Assembly: GCF_042685645.1 (NCBI RefSeq) | Contig: NZ_JBHUNX010000001.1 | Span: 5,014,262-5,078,261, forward strand | From: Salininema proteolyticum | GTDB lineage: Bacteria > Actinomycetota > Actinomycetes > Mycobacteriales > Micromonosporaceae | Length of the DNA: 64,000 bases | Direction of reading: 5' to 3' | Shown: positions 42,758 to 53,535 of the stretch, piece by piece | How the letters are laid out: the number at the start of each line of letters is the position of its first letter | Position numbering within the stretch: the stretch's first letter is position 1 | Notes under the pieces: generated by a model | What the model was told of the DNA's origin: nothing | Databases searched by the model: none | Seen by the model: only the letters and a program-made list of their open reading frames with translations | Translations under genes and position numbers: made by a program

Positions 42758-43414
42758 GTGGACAATGAGCTTGAACCGCCCCGCCCCGCCTCGCCGGAGT
42801 CGACCCAGAGCCTGCTGCAGCTGTTCCTGATGTACCAGCTGCGCACCTTCGACCGCTACAGCGCGAACGTGGGCTTCGCCCCCGACTTCGACCGGCACTT
42901 CCGCCTGGCCCAGTCGGCCGGCTCCGCCGTCGACGGCCTCGCGGCCATCGCCGCCCAGATCGAGAAGAACGGCAGCGTGCCGCACTACTCCAAGCAGTTC
43001 GAACCCTCCGTGGACACCTACCACGGGGCGACGGTCGCCCGGGACTGGCTCGAGGTCGTGGTCAAACTCTACGTGGGCGGCTCGATCGCCCGCGACTTCT
43101 TCCACGACGCCGGGGAGGCGCTCCCCGAGGAAGTCCGCGACACCCTGCGCGACGCGCTCGCGAAGAGCGACGTGGAGGAGTTCGCCGCCGAGGAGGTCCG
43201 CACCGCCATCGCCGGCGACGAGACCGCCTCGGGACGCCTGTCGCTGTGGGGCCGCCGCATCGCCGGCGAGGCCCTCAACCTCATGCAGCAGGTCGTGTCG
43301 CTCGACGCCGCGCTGGGCGAGCTGGCCGTCCCCGACGGCGACGTGGCGGGACTTGTCAAGTCCCTGAACCGCCGCCACCAGGAGCGGATGAAGGCCGTCG
43401 GCCTCAACAACTGA
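42758..43414 (+). CDS. ferritin-fold protein, tRNA-hydroxylase (MiaE)-like
   Basis: 218 aa, nearly all helical. Helix one carries LLQLFLMYQLRTFDRYSANV. Further helices carry EKNG...YSKQFEPSVDTYHG, ARDWLEVVVKLYVGGSIARDF and LWGRRIAGEALNLMQQVVS. The E-x-x-x-H-type iron ligands of the di-iron site are weak here: I cannot locate the full set, so it may be an inactive or diverged MiaE_2-type member. The gene is next to a DEAD-box helicase in many actinobacteria. GTG start, leaderless pattern. Confidence 0.75.
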   Translation: MDNELEPPRPASPESTQSLLQLFLMYQLRTFDRYSANVGFAPDFDRHFRLAQSAGSAVDGLAAIAAQIEKNGSVPHYSKQFEPSVDTYHGATVARDWLEVVVKLYVGGSIARDFFHDAGEALPEEVRDTLRDALAKSDVEEFAAEEVRTAIAGDETASGRLSLWGRRIAGEALNLMQQVVSLDAALGELAVPDGDVAGLVKSLNRRHQERMKAVGLNN

Positions 43415-43537
43415 CCGGGCGGGCCGCGACGGGCCGCCGAGGACCGAGGTTCTCCGGTCCGGTCCCGTCCGCCCCCACCTCTGGACGAATCTGACGAATA
43501 CTCGCAACCTTTCGGCCTCCCGATCGTTGTACCGGAC

Positions 43538-44254
43538 ATGCGCCTCTCCGATCGAATCCTCAACCTGGCAGTCCCCGCCCGGTGCGCGGGATGCCGCCTC
43601 CAGCGCGACACCGTCCAGGGGCTCTGCCTCGCGTGCCGCGAGTCCCTGGTGCCCTCCGCGCACGCCTTCCGCCGCCGCGGGCTGCCCGCCGTCACCGCCG
43701 TCGGCCGCTACACCGACGTCCTCGCCGAAGTCCTCAACGAGTACAAGGAGCGCGGGCGCCGCGAACTGGCGCGGCCCCTCTCCGGCCTGCTGCGGCCCAC
43801 CCTCACCGCCTGGCAGCTGACGCTGCCGTCCCGGCCGATCCTGGTCCCCGTCCCGGCCACGCCCTCGGCGCGGCGCGCTCGCGGGTTCGACCACGTCAGC
43901 GAGCTGGGCCGCCACCTGGACGCCGTCCTCCTGCGCCTGCTCGGCGCCCGCGACAGGCCGGACTCGGTGGGCCTGGGCGAGTCCGACCGCGAACGCTTCG
44001 CCCGAAAGAGCCTCTACCCGGCCGTCAACCCCGCCACCGCCTTCGCGGCCATCGATCCCGAGACCCCCGCCCCGGACGCGGACACCGTCGCCGAGGGGCC
44101 CTCTCCCGGAGCGTCGTCGGTGCCCGCCGACAGGCCCGTCCTCCTCCTCGACGACATCGTCACGACCGGGGCGACCCTCCGCGCGGCCACCGCCGTCCTC
44201 CGCTCCGTCGGGGTCCGCGTCGCGGGCGCGCTCGTCCTGGCCCGCGCCCGCTGA
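43538..44254 (+). CDS. comF: ComF family phosphoribosyltransferase-like protein
   Basis: 238 aa. An N-terminal zinc-binding segment with CAGCRLQRDTVQGLCLACRESL (C-x2-C ... C-x2-C) is followed by the phosphoribosyltransferase fold: VPVPATPSARRARGFDHVSELGRHL and the PRPP motif PVLLLDDIVTTGATL. In competent bacteria ComFC helps DNA uptake; in actinobacteria the role is unproven and a salvage or DNA-repair job is possible. It contains a ~35-residue low-complexity insert (PETPAPDADTVAEGPSPGA) before the PRPP motif. Upstream of hpf and secA as in related genomes. Confidence 0.9.
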   Translation: MRLSDRILNLAVPARCAGCRLQRDTVQGLCLACRESLVPSAHAFRRRGLPAVTAVGRYTDVLAEVLNEYKERGRRELARPLSGLLRPTLTAWQLTLPSRPILVPVPATPSARRARGFDHVSELGRHLDAVLLRLLGARDRPDSVGLGESDRERFARKSLYPAVNPATAFAAIDPETPAPDADTVAEGPSPGASSVPADRPVLLLDDIVTTGATLRAATAVLRSVGVRVAGALVLARAR

Positions 44255-44408
44255 CCGGAATTCCGGCGGCTGTCGCGGAAAGCCGGACGGAATCACTCAC
44301 TCGGGGGAGAATGGGGCCTCGAACACGCTTTCCAAAAATCACCGGGAAGTCTGTGAAAAACCGCAAATTCAGCGTGAACAACTAGGAAAATTCGTATCAA
44401 CGGAGGGC

Positions 44409-44437
44409 TTCACTTTCCGTCACCGGCGCGATAGTCT
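44409..44437 (+). promoter_or_regulatory. candidate hpf promoter
   Basis: TTCACT (44409-44414), 17-bp spacer, TAGTCT (44432-44437), ~139 bp before the hpf start, which implies a leader of ~130 nt. The 321-bp gap also holds the CCGGAATTCCGG palindrome (44257-44268) just after comF, and no gene. Confidence 0.45.
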
Positions 44438-44575
44438 GAAGCCACAATTCCATAGGACCGCCCCGTCAGGTGAAAGGAGGCCGCCCGCAGCCCCCGGCCG
44501 GGCACCGTCCCCGGTGCCGGAACTTGTCCCGACAGAACCGACGCCCCGCAAGGGCTCACACCTGGGAGGTATGAG

Positions 44576-45253
44576 GTGGAAATCGTCGTCAAAGGTCGCA
44601 ACGTTGAGGTTCCCGACCACTTCCGCGAAATGGTCGAAGACAAGATCGACAACACCATCTCCAAGTACGATCACAAGGCCATGCACATCGATGTGGAGCT
44701 CTATCACGAGCGCAACCCCCGGCAGAGCAACAACGCCCAGCGCGTCGAGATCACCTGCCGGACGAAGGGGCCGGTCATCAGGGCCGAGGCCTGCGCCGCC
44801 GAGTTCCGCTCCGCGTTCGAGAAGGCCTGCAGCAAACTGGGATCCCGCCTCCGCCGCGCCGCCGACCGCAAGCGCGTCCACGCCGGGGGCCGCAGCCGCC
44901 CTGAGTCCGTGGCCGAGGCCGCCGCGGCACTGGTCAACGGTGGTGGCGGAACGCTCGCCGGATCCGCCGCGGTGCTGGAGGCGCCGGCCCCGCCCAAGGC
45001 GAAGCCGGAGGACGTCCACTTCATCTCCGAGGAGGTCGACCACTTCGAGGGCCTGGTCGAGGACTACACGCCCGGTCAGATCGTCCGCGAGAAGTTCCAC
45101 AGCGGAGAGCCCATGACCGTCGACGACGCGCTTCAGAACATGGAGCTCGTGGGACACGACTTCTACCTTTTCCATGACAAGGACAGCGGCAAGCCCTGCG
45201 TGGTCTACCGCCGCCGCGCCTACGACTACGGCCTGTTGCGGCTGGACATCTAG
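44576..45253 (+). CDS. hpf: ribosome hibernation-promoting factor, long form
   Basis: 225 aa from GTG 44576 after GGGAGG. The N-terminal domain (MEIVVKGRNVEVPDHFREMV... to about residue 105) binds the 30S decoding centre. A Gly/Ala-rich linker (~110-150) leads to a C-terminal domain (KPEDVHFISEEVDHFEGLVE... DDALQNMELVGHDFYLFHDK) that dimerises 70S into 100S ribosomes. Expressed in stationary phase or stress. The long form and the comF-hpf-secA order are typical of actinobacteria. Confidence 0.95.
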   Translation: MEIVVKGRNVEVPDHFREMVEDKIDNTISKYDHKAMHIDVELYHERNPRQSNNAQRVEITCRTKGPVIRAEACAAEFRSAFEKACSKLGSRLRRAADRKRVHAGGRSRPESVAEAAAALVNGGGGTLAGSAAVLEAPAPPKAKPEDVHFISEEVDHFEGLVEDYTPGQIVREKFHSGEPMTVDDALQNMELVGHDFYLFHDKDSGKPCVVYRRRAYDYGLLRLDI

Positions 45254-45695
45254 CCCGGCGCGAAATATGCTGTAAGTGTCAGTTTTCGGACTGGCACAAC
45301 TATCGATAGTTGCGGTCGGATCGCTTTGAGGGGTGGCGGTCCGGCCGTGCCCGGGGCATTGTGAGGGATGAGTCCCGGGCGGCCGGGGATCAGTTCGCTG
45401 ATTCCCGGTTCCTTATGCGTCCCATTCCGTCCGGCAATTCCCCGCATTTCCGCAAAGTGCCCGCGGCAGTGGCGCGCCGGGCATTCCCCGGATAGGCGGG
45501 AAACCGGATGAAACGGATTCCCTTCGTGTTCGCCGACCCGGTCCGCGCACTTCCCGTTCCCGCCGCCGGATCCGGGAACGCTCCCTTTCGGCGTCCTCCG
45601 CCCAGAGCGCCAGCGGATCACGTTCGACCGCGACGGCGGCCTCCGCTCAGCGTCCTTGCGGATCCCGCTCGACTGCAGCGGCGGCCGCGCGGTGG
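45254..45695. other. 442-bp intergenic region with hpf hairpin and a 16-bp palindrome
   Basis: GTGTCAGT/ACTGGCAC (45276-45297, one G-T pair, 6-nt loop) may end hpf transcription but has no T-run. Directly after it CAACTATC and GATAGTTG form a perfect palindrome (45297-45312), unusual as an AT-rich dyad between convergent genes. A GCCCGGG/CCCGGGC stem lies near 45345-45385. No gene is supported in the rest. Confidence 0.5.
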
Positions 45696-46844
45696 TCAGC
45701 GGGCGTCGCTGCCGACCCGCGCTCCCAAGGCCCCTAACCGCCTCTTCAGGTAGCCGAAGTGCTGGGCGATCCTCTCGCCGCCGTTCCGGTACCGCTCGTG
45801 GCGGACGCCCTCGATCGTGAAGCCGTTCTTCTCGGCGACCCGCACCGAGGGCTTGTTCCCCTCGACGGCGCACCAGCGCAGCACCTCCAGGTCCAGCTCC
45901 CGGAACGCCAGGTCGGCCATCCGTCCCACCGCTTCGGTCATGGCTCCGCGCCCGCGCGCCCACGGAGCGGTCAGGTAGCCGATCTCCGCCTCAGCGGCGT
46001 CGCGCAGCTTCAACGAGACCGTTCCCGAGTACCGGCCCTCCCACTCGAGCGCGAAGTGGACGTGGGTGCCGCGCTCCCACGAGCGGCGGACCGTCTTGAG
46101 ATAGGCCTCGGCGGAGGCCCGGGTGTAGTTCGCCGGGACCGTCGTGTTCCTCTGCACGGCCTCGTCCCGGCAGGCCGCGGCGATGTCGGCGAGGTCGCCC
46201 GACCGCAGCGGCCGGAGCCGCAGCCCGGGCAGGTCCGTCTCGACCGGCGCCTGCTCGTGCGAGAAGTAGACCGCCTGCGCCTTCAGCCTCCGGTACTCCG
46301 GCGGCGGATCGTCGGCCTCCCTGACCTCCCCCGGGAGGATCCCGCCGATCCAGACGTCCCGCATGGTCCCGCGCTGGTACACCGCACTGCGCGAGAGGCC
46401 CTCGATGGTGAACCCGGTCCGGACCGCCGTCAGCCGGGAGTAGTGGTTGCCGCAGATGGCGTCCCAGCTGATCCGGGCGGCGTCCAGCTTCCGGAAGGCG
46501 AAGTGCGAGGCCGCGCGGACGGCTCGCTGGGCGACGCCCCGGCCGCGGGCCCAGGGGGCGGTAAGGTAGGTGATGGTGTACATTCGCGGGCCCGAGCCGC
46601 GCAGGCCGACCGACCCCACGAGGCGCCCTGTATCGTCCGTCACAGCCCACTGCGGATTCCCGACGGACCAGTGCCGCCGCATGAGGTCCAGGTGGCGTTC
46701 GCGCGCCTCCCGGGGCCAGGGGAGCGGCATGACGAAGAAGCGCTCGATCTCTCTGTCCTCGTAGATCTCCGCCAACGCGGGGATGTGTGAGGGCCGCCAC
46801 CGTCCGAGCCGGAGCCCCTCGGCCTCAAGGGTCACAGGTTCCAT
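45696..46844 (-). CDS. tandem GNAT acetyltransferase (two domains)
   Basis: 382 aa from ATG 46844 after GGGGAG. Two RimJ/RimL-type GNAT domains are fused head to tail. Each has its own acetyl-CoA loop in nearly identical text: YLTAPWARGRGVAQRAVR (first, about 95-110) and YLTAPWARGRGAMTEAVG (second, about 290-310). The motif-B Asn blocks are NHYSRLTAVRTGFTIEG and NKPSVRVAEKNGFTIEG. The repeated text points to internal duplication. Substrate unknown. It sits on the minus strand between hpf and secA, which are usually adjacent, so it looks like an insertion. Confidence 0.9.
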   Translation of the reverse strand: MEPVTLEAEGLRLGRWRPSHIPALAEIYEDREIERFFVMPLPWPREARERHLDLMRRHWSVGNPQWAVTDDTGRLVGSVGLRGSGPRMYTITYLTAPWARGRGVAQRAVRAASHFAFRKLDAARISWDAICGNHYSRLTAVRTGFTIEGLSRSAVYQRGTMRDVWIGGILPGEVREADDPPPEYRRLKAQAVYFSHEQAPVETDLPGLRLRPLRSGDLADIAAACRDEAVQRNTTVPANYTRASAEAYLKTVRRSWERGTHVHFALEWEGRYSGTVSLKLRDAAEAEIGYLTAPWARGRGAMTEAVGRMADLAFRELDLEVLRWCAVEGNKPSVRVAEKNGFTIEGVRHERYRNGGERIAQHFGYLKRRLGALGARVGSDAR

Positions 46845-46945
46845 GGCTCCCCATTGTCCCGGGCGGACGGGGGGAGGACAAGCCGGTTCGGCGGCGTAGA
46901 CTTGAACGCAATATACCGCCAAAGTATTGATGGAGCTGACTGTCT

Positions 46946-49825
<2,880 letters not shown>

Positions 49826-49827
49826 CC

Positions 49828-49939
49828 GCGGAATCGCGCTGAGGCACGCAATCTCGCACCGATCTCCGGACCCGATGGGCCGGAAGCCCTATCGGGCCCG
49901 GAGGTCGGCACGATCTCACGCACCTCAGCACGATTCCGC
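49828..49939. repeat. 112-nt imperfect inverted repeat after secA
   Basis: Arms 49828-49880 and 49886-49939 around a 5-nt loop (CGGAA). By hand alignment 41 of 53 positions are Watson-Crick. Of the 12 differences, 8 become G-U pairs in minus-strand RNA but only 2 in plus-strand RNA. It begins 2 bp after the secA stop, overlapping no gene. It could be a structured RNA, a REP/MITE-like element or a complex terminator. Confidence 0.8.
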
Positions 49940-49987
49940 TCCCTAGCGTAGGAGTATGGAAACGTCGAATATATAGGGAATCTTTGA

Positions 49988-50016
49988 GGGCCCGGTCGTG
50001 ATGACCGGGCCCTTTT
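49988..50016 (+). terminator. secA terminator
   Basis: GGGCCCGGTC (49988-49997), loop GTGAT, exact complement (50003-50012), then TTTT. It lies 163 bp past the secA stop, after the inverted repeat. Confidence 0.85.
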
Positions 50017-50020
50017 CCGT

Positions 50021-50160
50021 TCGGTGTCAGCGCCTGGTGAGGAAGCTCCACGGTGACGCTATAGAGCGTCTCGGCGTCAGTGCCTGGTGCGGAGGCTCCA
50101 CGGTGGCGCCCAGGTCGGCGCTATAGAGTGTCTCGGCGTCAGTGCCTGGTGCGCAGGCTT
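50021..50160. repeat. three tandem copies of an ATPase gene 3' end
   Basis: Units start with TCGG(T/C)GTCAG at 50021 (50 nt), 50071 (62 nt) and 50133. The third is the actual end of the minus-strand ATPase gene; the other two are duplicated downstream. On the minus strand the units read SLRTRH-stop (gene), SLRTRH-stop (copy 2) and SFLTRR-stop (copy 1). A 12-bp difference (CCCAGGTCGGCG region) separates units 1 and 2. Confidence 0.85.
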
Positions 50161-51836
50161 CTCAGCCTGTTGAGGGCGGCGGCGACCTCGAACTTCCTCG
50201 GCACGGCGAAGTCGGAGTTCTTGATCCGCTCCAGGGCCTGGGCCGAGAGGCGCTTCTCCAGGCGCTCCATGGCCTCGGCCAGGGTCGCGTCCCCGTCCAG
50301 GATCCTCTCCTTCAGGGCCAGTTCCATGGCCAGCGCGATCCCGTTGGTCATCGACGGGTCCGTGATCTGCTCGACCGACCTGAGGTCGATGTCGTTCTCC
50401 CCGAACCGGATGCCGTCGGTGCCCTGGGCCTTGACCTTCTTCTTGCCCCGCACCTCGGCGGAGACGGAACCGGGGTCGACGACCCGGGGACGCGGCATCG
50501 AGAACGCGTCGGCCTCGGCGCGGCGCCCGGTGGGCTTCTCCGCCAGGGACTTGGCGCGCTCGGTGACGTCGTGGGCGTGGTAGGCGTCCATCATGACCAC
50601 GCGGTCGGCGACGTCCATGTAGTCGCCCGAGCCGCCCATGACGAGGATGGTGGAGACGCCGTGGTCGTCGGCGAGGGACCGGATCAGGTCGACCAGGGGG
50701 GTGAGGGGCTCGCGGTCCTTGGAGACCAGTTCCTGCATCCGGGCGTCGCGGATCATCAGGTTGGTCGCCGAGGTGTCCTCGTCGATCAGCAGAAGCCGGG
50801 AGCCGATCTCGAGGGCCTCTACGGTCGCAGCGGCCTGGGAGGTGGAGCCCGAGGCGTTCTCGGTGGAGAAGGTGCGGGTGTCGTCGCCGGAGGGAAGGTG
50901 GTCCACGAAGGCGTGGACGTCCACGTCGGTGACCGCGCGGCCGTCCTCGGAGCGGACTTTCACCGCGTCGGGTGAGGCGACGACGAACTCCCTGCCGTCT
51001 CCGGGAATATGGTCGTAGACTCCGGCTTCCAGGGCCCTGAGCAGCGTGGACTTTCCGTGGAAGCCGCCTCCGACGATGAGCGTGACGCCGGGCCTCACAC
51101 CCATGCCCCGAATTTCACCCGAATGGGGGAGATTCAGTGTCACGGCGAGGCTCTCGGGCGAAGAGAACGACACGCCGTCGGTCATCGGCCTGTCGTCGAC
51201 CCCCGAACGCCGGGCGAGCATGGACCCGTCGGCCACGAACGACACCAGACCCGCTTGGGCCACTTCGGAACGGAGCGCGGCGACATCGTCGGCGGAGTGC
51301 AGCCAGCGGCGAGCCTCGTCGTCCGGGACGCCGAGAGAGGAGTCGCCGGCGTCGGGCAGGTCCTCGGTGAGCAGGCGGGCGGCCGCCTTCCCGGCGATGC
51401 GGCGGCCCCGGCCGGGCATCTGGACGCCGACGCGGAAGACCACGGAACCGTCCTCGCCGACTTCGCAGGAGGAGCGCGACACGATCTCCTGGCCTCCGGC
51501 GTCGATGCGGATATCCCTGGAGCGCAGGGCCTTGCGAAAGCGCTTGGCCAGCAGCACGGCCAGCGCGCGGCGGCGTTCGGGTGTGGAGTGCCAGTCCTCG
51601 TAGAGGTCCGCCTCGTCCGGGGTGAAGCGGAGCGACACTCGCGACGGCGGGGCGAAAGGGTCGGATTGTACACGCAAAATCTCGATCGTCGCGGCATTGA
51701 GCCGCCATTCACCTTGCAGCGATTTATATCTGGCGTAACCCGCACCCTCAAGGGACGTTAGTTCGTTAAATAGATTGTGACGCGGATTTTTGTTCTGTAC
51801 CCGACCGGAGCGGTGGTGATCGTATCGCTGCTTCAT
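50139..51836 (-). CDS. predicted ATPase of the ABC class (COG3044/PF09818 type)
   Basis: 565 aa from ATG 51836 (GGAG just upstream); the frame to 51938 lacks support. A ~230-residue N-terminal region precedes the P-loop VGGGFHGKSTLLRALEAGVY (about 255-270). DGREFVVASPDAVKVRSEDG follows, then SGSTSQAAATVEALEIGSRLLLIDEDTSATNLMIRD, which carries the ABC signature-like Ser/Gln segment and Walker B with the catalytic Glu. This is the soluble 'predicted ABC-class ATPase' family, single copy and of unknown function; there is no permease. The end of the gene is triplicated downstream. Confidence 0.85.
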   Translation of the reverse strand: MKQRYDHHRSGRVQNKNPRHNLFNELTSLEGAGYARYKSLQGEWRLNAATIEILRVQSDPFAPPSRVSLRFTPDEADLYEDWHSTPERRRALAVLLAKRFRKALRSRDIRIDAGGQEIVSRSSCEVGEDGSVVFRVGVQMPGRGRRIAGKAAARLLTEDLPDAGDSSLGVPDDEARRWLHSADDVAALRSEVAQAGLVSFVADGSMLARRSGVDDRPMTDGVSFSSPESLAVTLNLPHSGEIRGMGVRPGVTLIVGGGFHGKSTLLRALEAGVYDHIPGDGREFVVASPDAVKVRSEDGRAVTDVDVHAFVDHLPSGDDTRTFSTENASGSTSQAAATVEALEIGSRLLLIDEDTSATNLMIRDARMQELVSKDREPLTPLVDLIRSLADDHGVSTILVMGGSGDYMDVADRVVMMDAYHAHDVTERAKSLAEKPTGRRAEADAFSMPRPRVVDPGSVSAEVRGKKKVKAQGTDGIRFGENDIDLRSVEQITDPSMTNGIALAMELALKERILDGDATLAEAMERLEKRLSAQALERIKNSDFAVPRKFEVAAALNRLRSLRTRH

Positions 51837-52488
51837 GACTCCAGTCTCGCACTTCAGACGCCCAGCGGGGCGTCCGTGTGCGGGACGAGTCGGGGCGGGC
51901 ACGTCGGCGTCGCGCGCGCTGCCGCACATGATCGGCACCGCCGTGCAGAGGAGACCGGGCCCCGTCGGAGGCCGGCCGCCGTTCCCCCGCAGGGGACGGC
52001 CGGACCGGACCGGGGAGCGGACTCCGCCGCAACGGAATGCCGGCCGGGGGCCGTCGGACCGCTGAAGCGGCCGACAGGCCGAGTGGCGCGAGAGGAGAAA
52101 ATGGACAGGGAGGCAGACCCCATGAGGGGAACCCCGTCGCGGCTCGACCGCACGATCCCGGTCCGGGCCGGATCCCAGCCCGGACGGCGGCCCTCGCCGT
52201 GCGGACCGGGCACGGGGCCCTCCCGTGGAAAGGGAGGCAGACGCCGTTCCCCGTCACGGCGCCGTGCCGGGGGAACCGCCCGTCCGGGCGCCGGACCCGC
52301 CGTCGGCGGCGATTCCGGAAGACCGGCCCGCCGGGCCGTCGGGATCGCCTCCCACCCGGGGTCGGACCGGACGCCGGCCGCCCCTGCCATTGCTCCGAGG
52401 CTTTTGTCAGCTGGTCGGTTCGAATTCACTCGAAAAATTTCCCGGAAACCGCGTCATAGTTCGCTCCGTGGCGCATCGGGGTCATACC
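51837..52488. other. 652-bp hairpin-rich intergenic region
   Basis: Non-coding by my reading, with many local stems: CCTCCC/GGGAGG near 52223-52241 and a GTTCCCC/GGGGAAC stem enclosing CACGGCGCCGTG near 52248-52278. 52400-52465 is AT-rich with TTCGA/TCGAA arms (52419-52434), the likely promoter zone for bldM, giving a leader of ~300 nt that contains the hairpin array. See the alternative coding reading at 52101-52709. Confidence 0.45.
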
Positions 52489-52709
52489 GGAGGGTGTCTG
52501 CCTTCCGGGTGACGGCTCAGCGGAGGGTCCAGGCCCTCCGGTGGACGGCGCAGCGGGGGACCACGGTCCTCCGGGCGACAGCACAGCGGGAGGCGGAAGC
52601 CTTCCGAACGGCAGCACGGCAGAGGGCCGAGGCCCTCTCCGCGGCAGCACAGCGGGGGACGACGAGTCTCCCGGCCTCCCGGGGTGGAAGACCCTCCCAG
52701 GACGAGTGA
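52101..52709 (+). CDS. doubtful ORF encoding 11-aa repeats
   Basis: ATG 52101 follows AGAGGAG at a usable distance and opens 202 codons. The product would be very Arg/Gly/Pro-rich, without a hydrophobic core, ending in six 11-residue repeats of the type RRVQALRWTAQ. Codon use (many AGG, AGA, GGA, GCA) is unlike the neighbours. The repeat period of exactly 33 bp suits coding, but the hairpin pairing is better preserved than the protein sequence, so I favour a non-coding reading. Confidence 0.2.
   Translation: MDREADPMRGTPSRLDRTIPVRAGSQPGRRPSPCGPGTGPSRGKGGRRRSPSRRRAGGTARPGAGPAVGGDSGRPARRAVGIASHPGSDRTPAAPAIAPRLLSAGRFEFTRKISRKPRHSSLRGASGSYRRVSAFRVTAQRRVQALRWTAQRGTTVLRATAQREAEAFRTAARQRAEALSAAAQRGTTSLPASRGGRPSQDE
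52489..52672. repeat. array A: six tandem hairpins, 33-bp period
   Basis: 18-nt hairpins at 52489, 52522, 52555, 52588, 52621 and 52654 (the last 19 nt), separated by 15-nt spacers of the type G-N-CGACRGCNCAGC. The stems are 7-8 bp. Their sequences differ, yet pairing is kept by paired changes (for example GGAGGG/CCCTCC, GGGGGACC/GGTCCTCC, AGAGGGCC/GGCCCTCT). The array ends 100 bp before the bldM start. Confidence 0.85.
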
Positions 52710-52771
52710 ACGACCTCCGATAGCAACGCCGCCAGGCGCCAAGACACCAACCGCAGTGAAGGGTTTACAAA

Positions 52772-53392
52772 GTGAGAACTGTAGTGGTCTGCGTTAAGAC
52801 TCCTCAAGCCGGACAGAAGATCGCCGCCTGCGCCGCCCGTATGGGGCTCGCTCAGTCGGTGCGCAGTGTCGAGAGCCCGACCGACCTCTTCAACGAACTG
52901 GCCCGCCGCACCGTCGACATGGTCCTCGTAGACGTGTCGCTGGCCAGCCCCGACCCCGTCCAATTCACCCGCGTGGTGCGGGGCCGCTCGCCCCGGACCA
53001 GCGTCATCCTCGCCGGAGCCGCCGACCCCCGCATGGCCGCCATGGTCGTGGCCGCCGGGGCGCGGGGACTGATCCGGACGCCCTCCAACGACTCCGACGA
53101 CCTGCTGGTCGCGCTGACCCAGGCGATCATGTTCGCCAGCCCCCGCCCGCGCAAGAACGAGGCCTCCGCGCCCCGCCAGCGGACGGAGCTGAAGGGCATG
53201 CGCCTGACCGAGCGCGAGCTGCAGGTGCTGAGAGGTATGAGCGAAGGGAAGTCCAACGCCGAGATAGGCCGGGACCTCTTCGTCTCGGAGGACACGGTCA
53301 AGACGCACGCGAGGCGCATGTTCCGAAAACTGGGAGCGCGCGACAGGGCGCACGCCGTGGCGGAGGCGTTCCGCTCGGGCCTCGTGTGCTGA
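52772..53392 (+). CDS. bldM: BldM-type atypical response regulator (LuxR/NarL family)
   Basis: 206 aa from GTG 52772 after GAAGGG. The LuxR helix-turn-helix LTERELQVLRGMSEGKSNAEIGRDLFVSEDTVKTHARRMFRKLGARDRAHAV is very close to Streptomyces BldM, as are the C-terminal residues. The receiver domain is degenerate: the usual N-terminal acidic pair is replaced (TVVVCVKTPQ), although an Asp remains in VLVDVSLAS. This fits phosphorylation-independent control, as in BldM. In Streptomyces it governs aerial growth and sporulation genes. The context (DUF5319, guaB) matches the bldM locus, but whiD is missing here. Confidence 0.85.
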   Translation: MRTVVVCVKTPQAGQKIAACAARMGLAQSVRSVESPTDLFNELARRTVDMVLVDVSLASPDPVQFTRVVRGRSPRTSVILAGAADPRMAAMVVAAGARGLIRTPSNDSDDLLVALTQAIMFASPRPRKNEASAPRQRTELKGMRLTERELQVLRGMSEGKSNAEIGRDLFVSEDTVKTHARRMFRKLGARDRAHAVAEAFRSGLVC

Positions 53393-53412
53393 CATGGGAC
53401 CGCGATTGCCGA

Positions 53413-53439
53413 CGGCTCCCGGCCGTGCGCCGGGAGCCG
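53413..53439. terminator. bidirectional terminator between bldM and DUF5319
   Basis: 11-bp perfect stem CGGCTCCCGGC (53413-53423) with 53429-53439, 5-nt loop, between two convergent genes. Confidence 0.75.
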
Positions 53440-53535
53440 AATAGAGGATTCGGGCACGACTCAGGCGGGGAGCGGGTCTCCCCGGACCGGTCGTGCCGCC
53501 GGATCGGGGAGGACGTCCCCGCCGGCTCTACCGGA

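Noticed and set aside
52489..52672. Possible CRISPR array (33-bp period)
   Set aside because: The short linkers are the conserved part and the stems vary in a paired way. There are no unique spacers between identical repeats, and no cas genes nearby.
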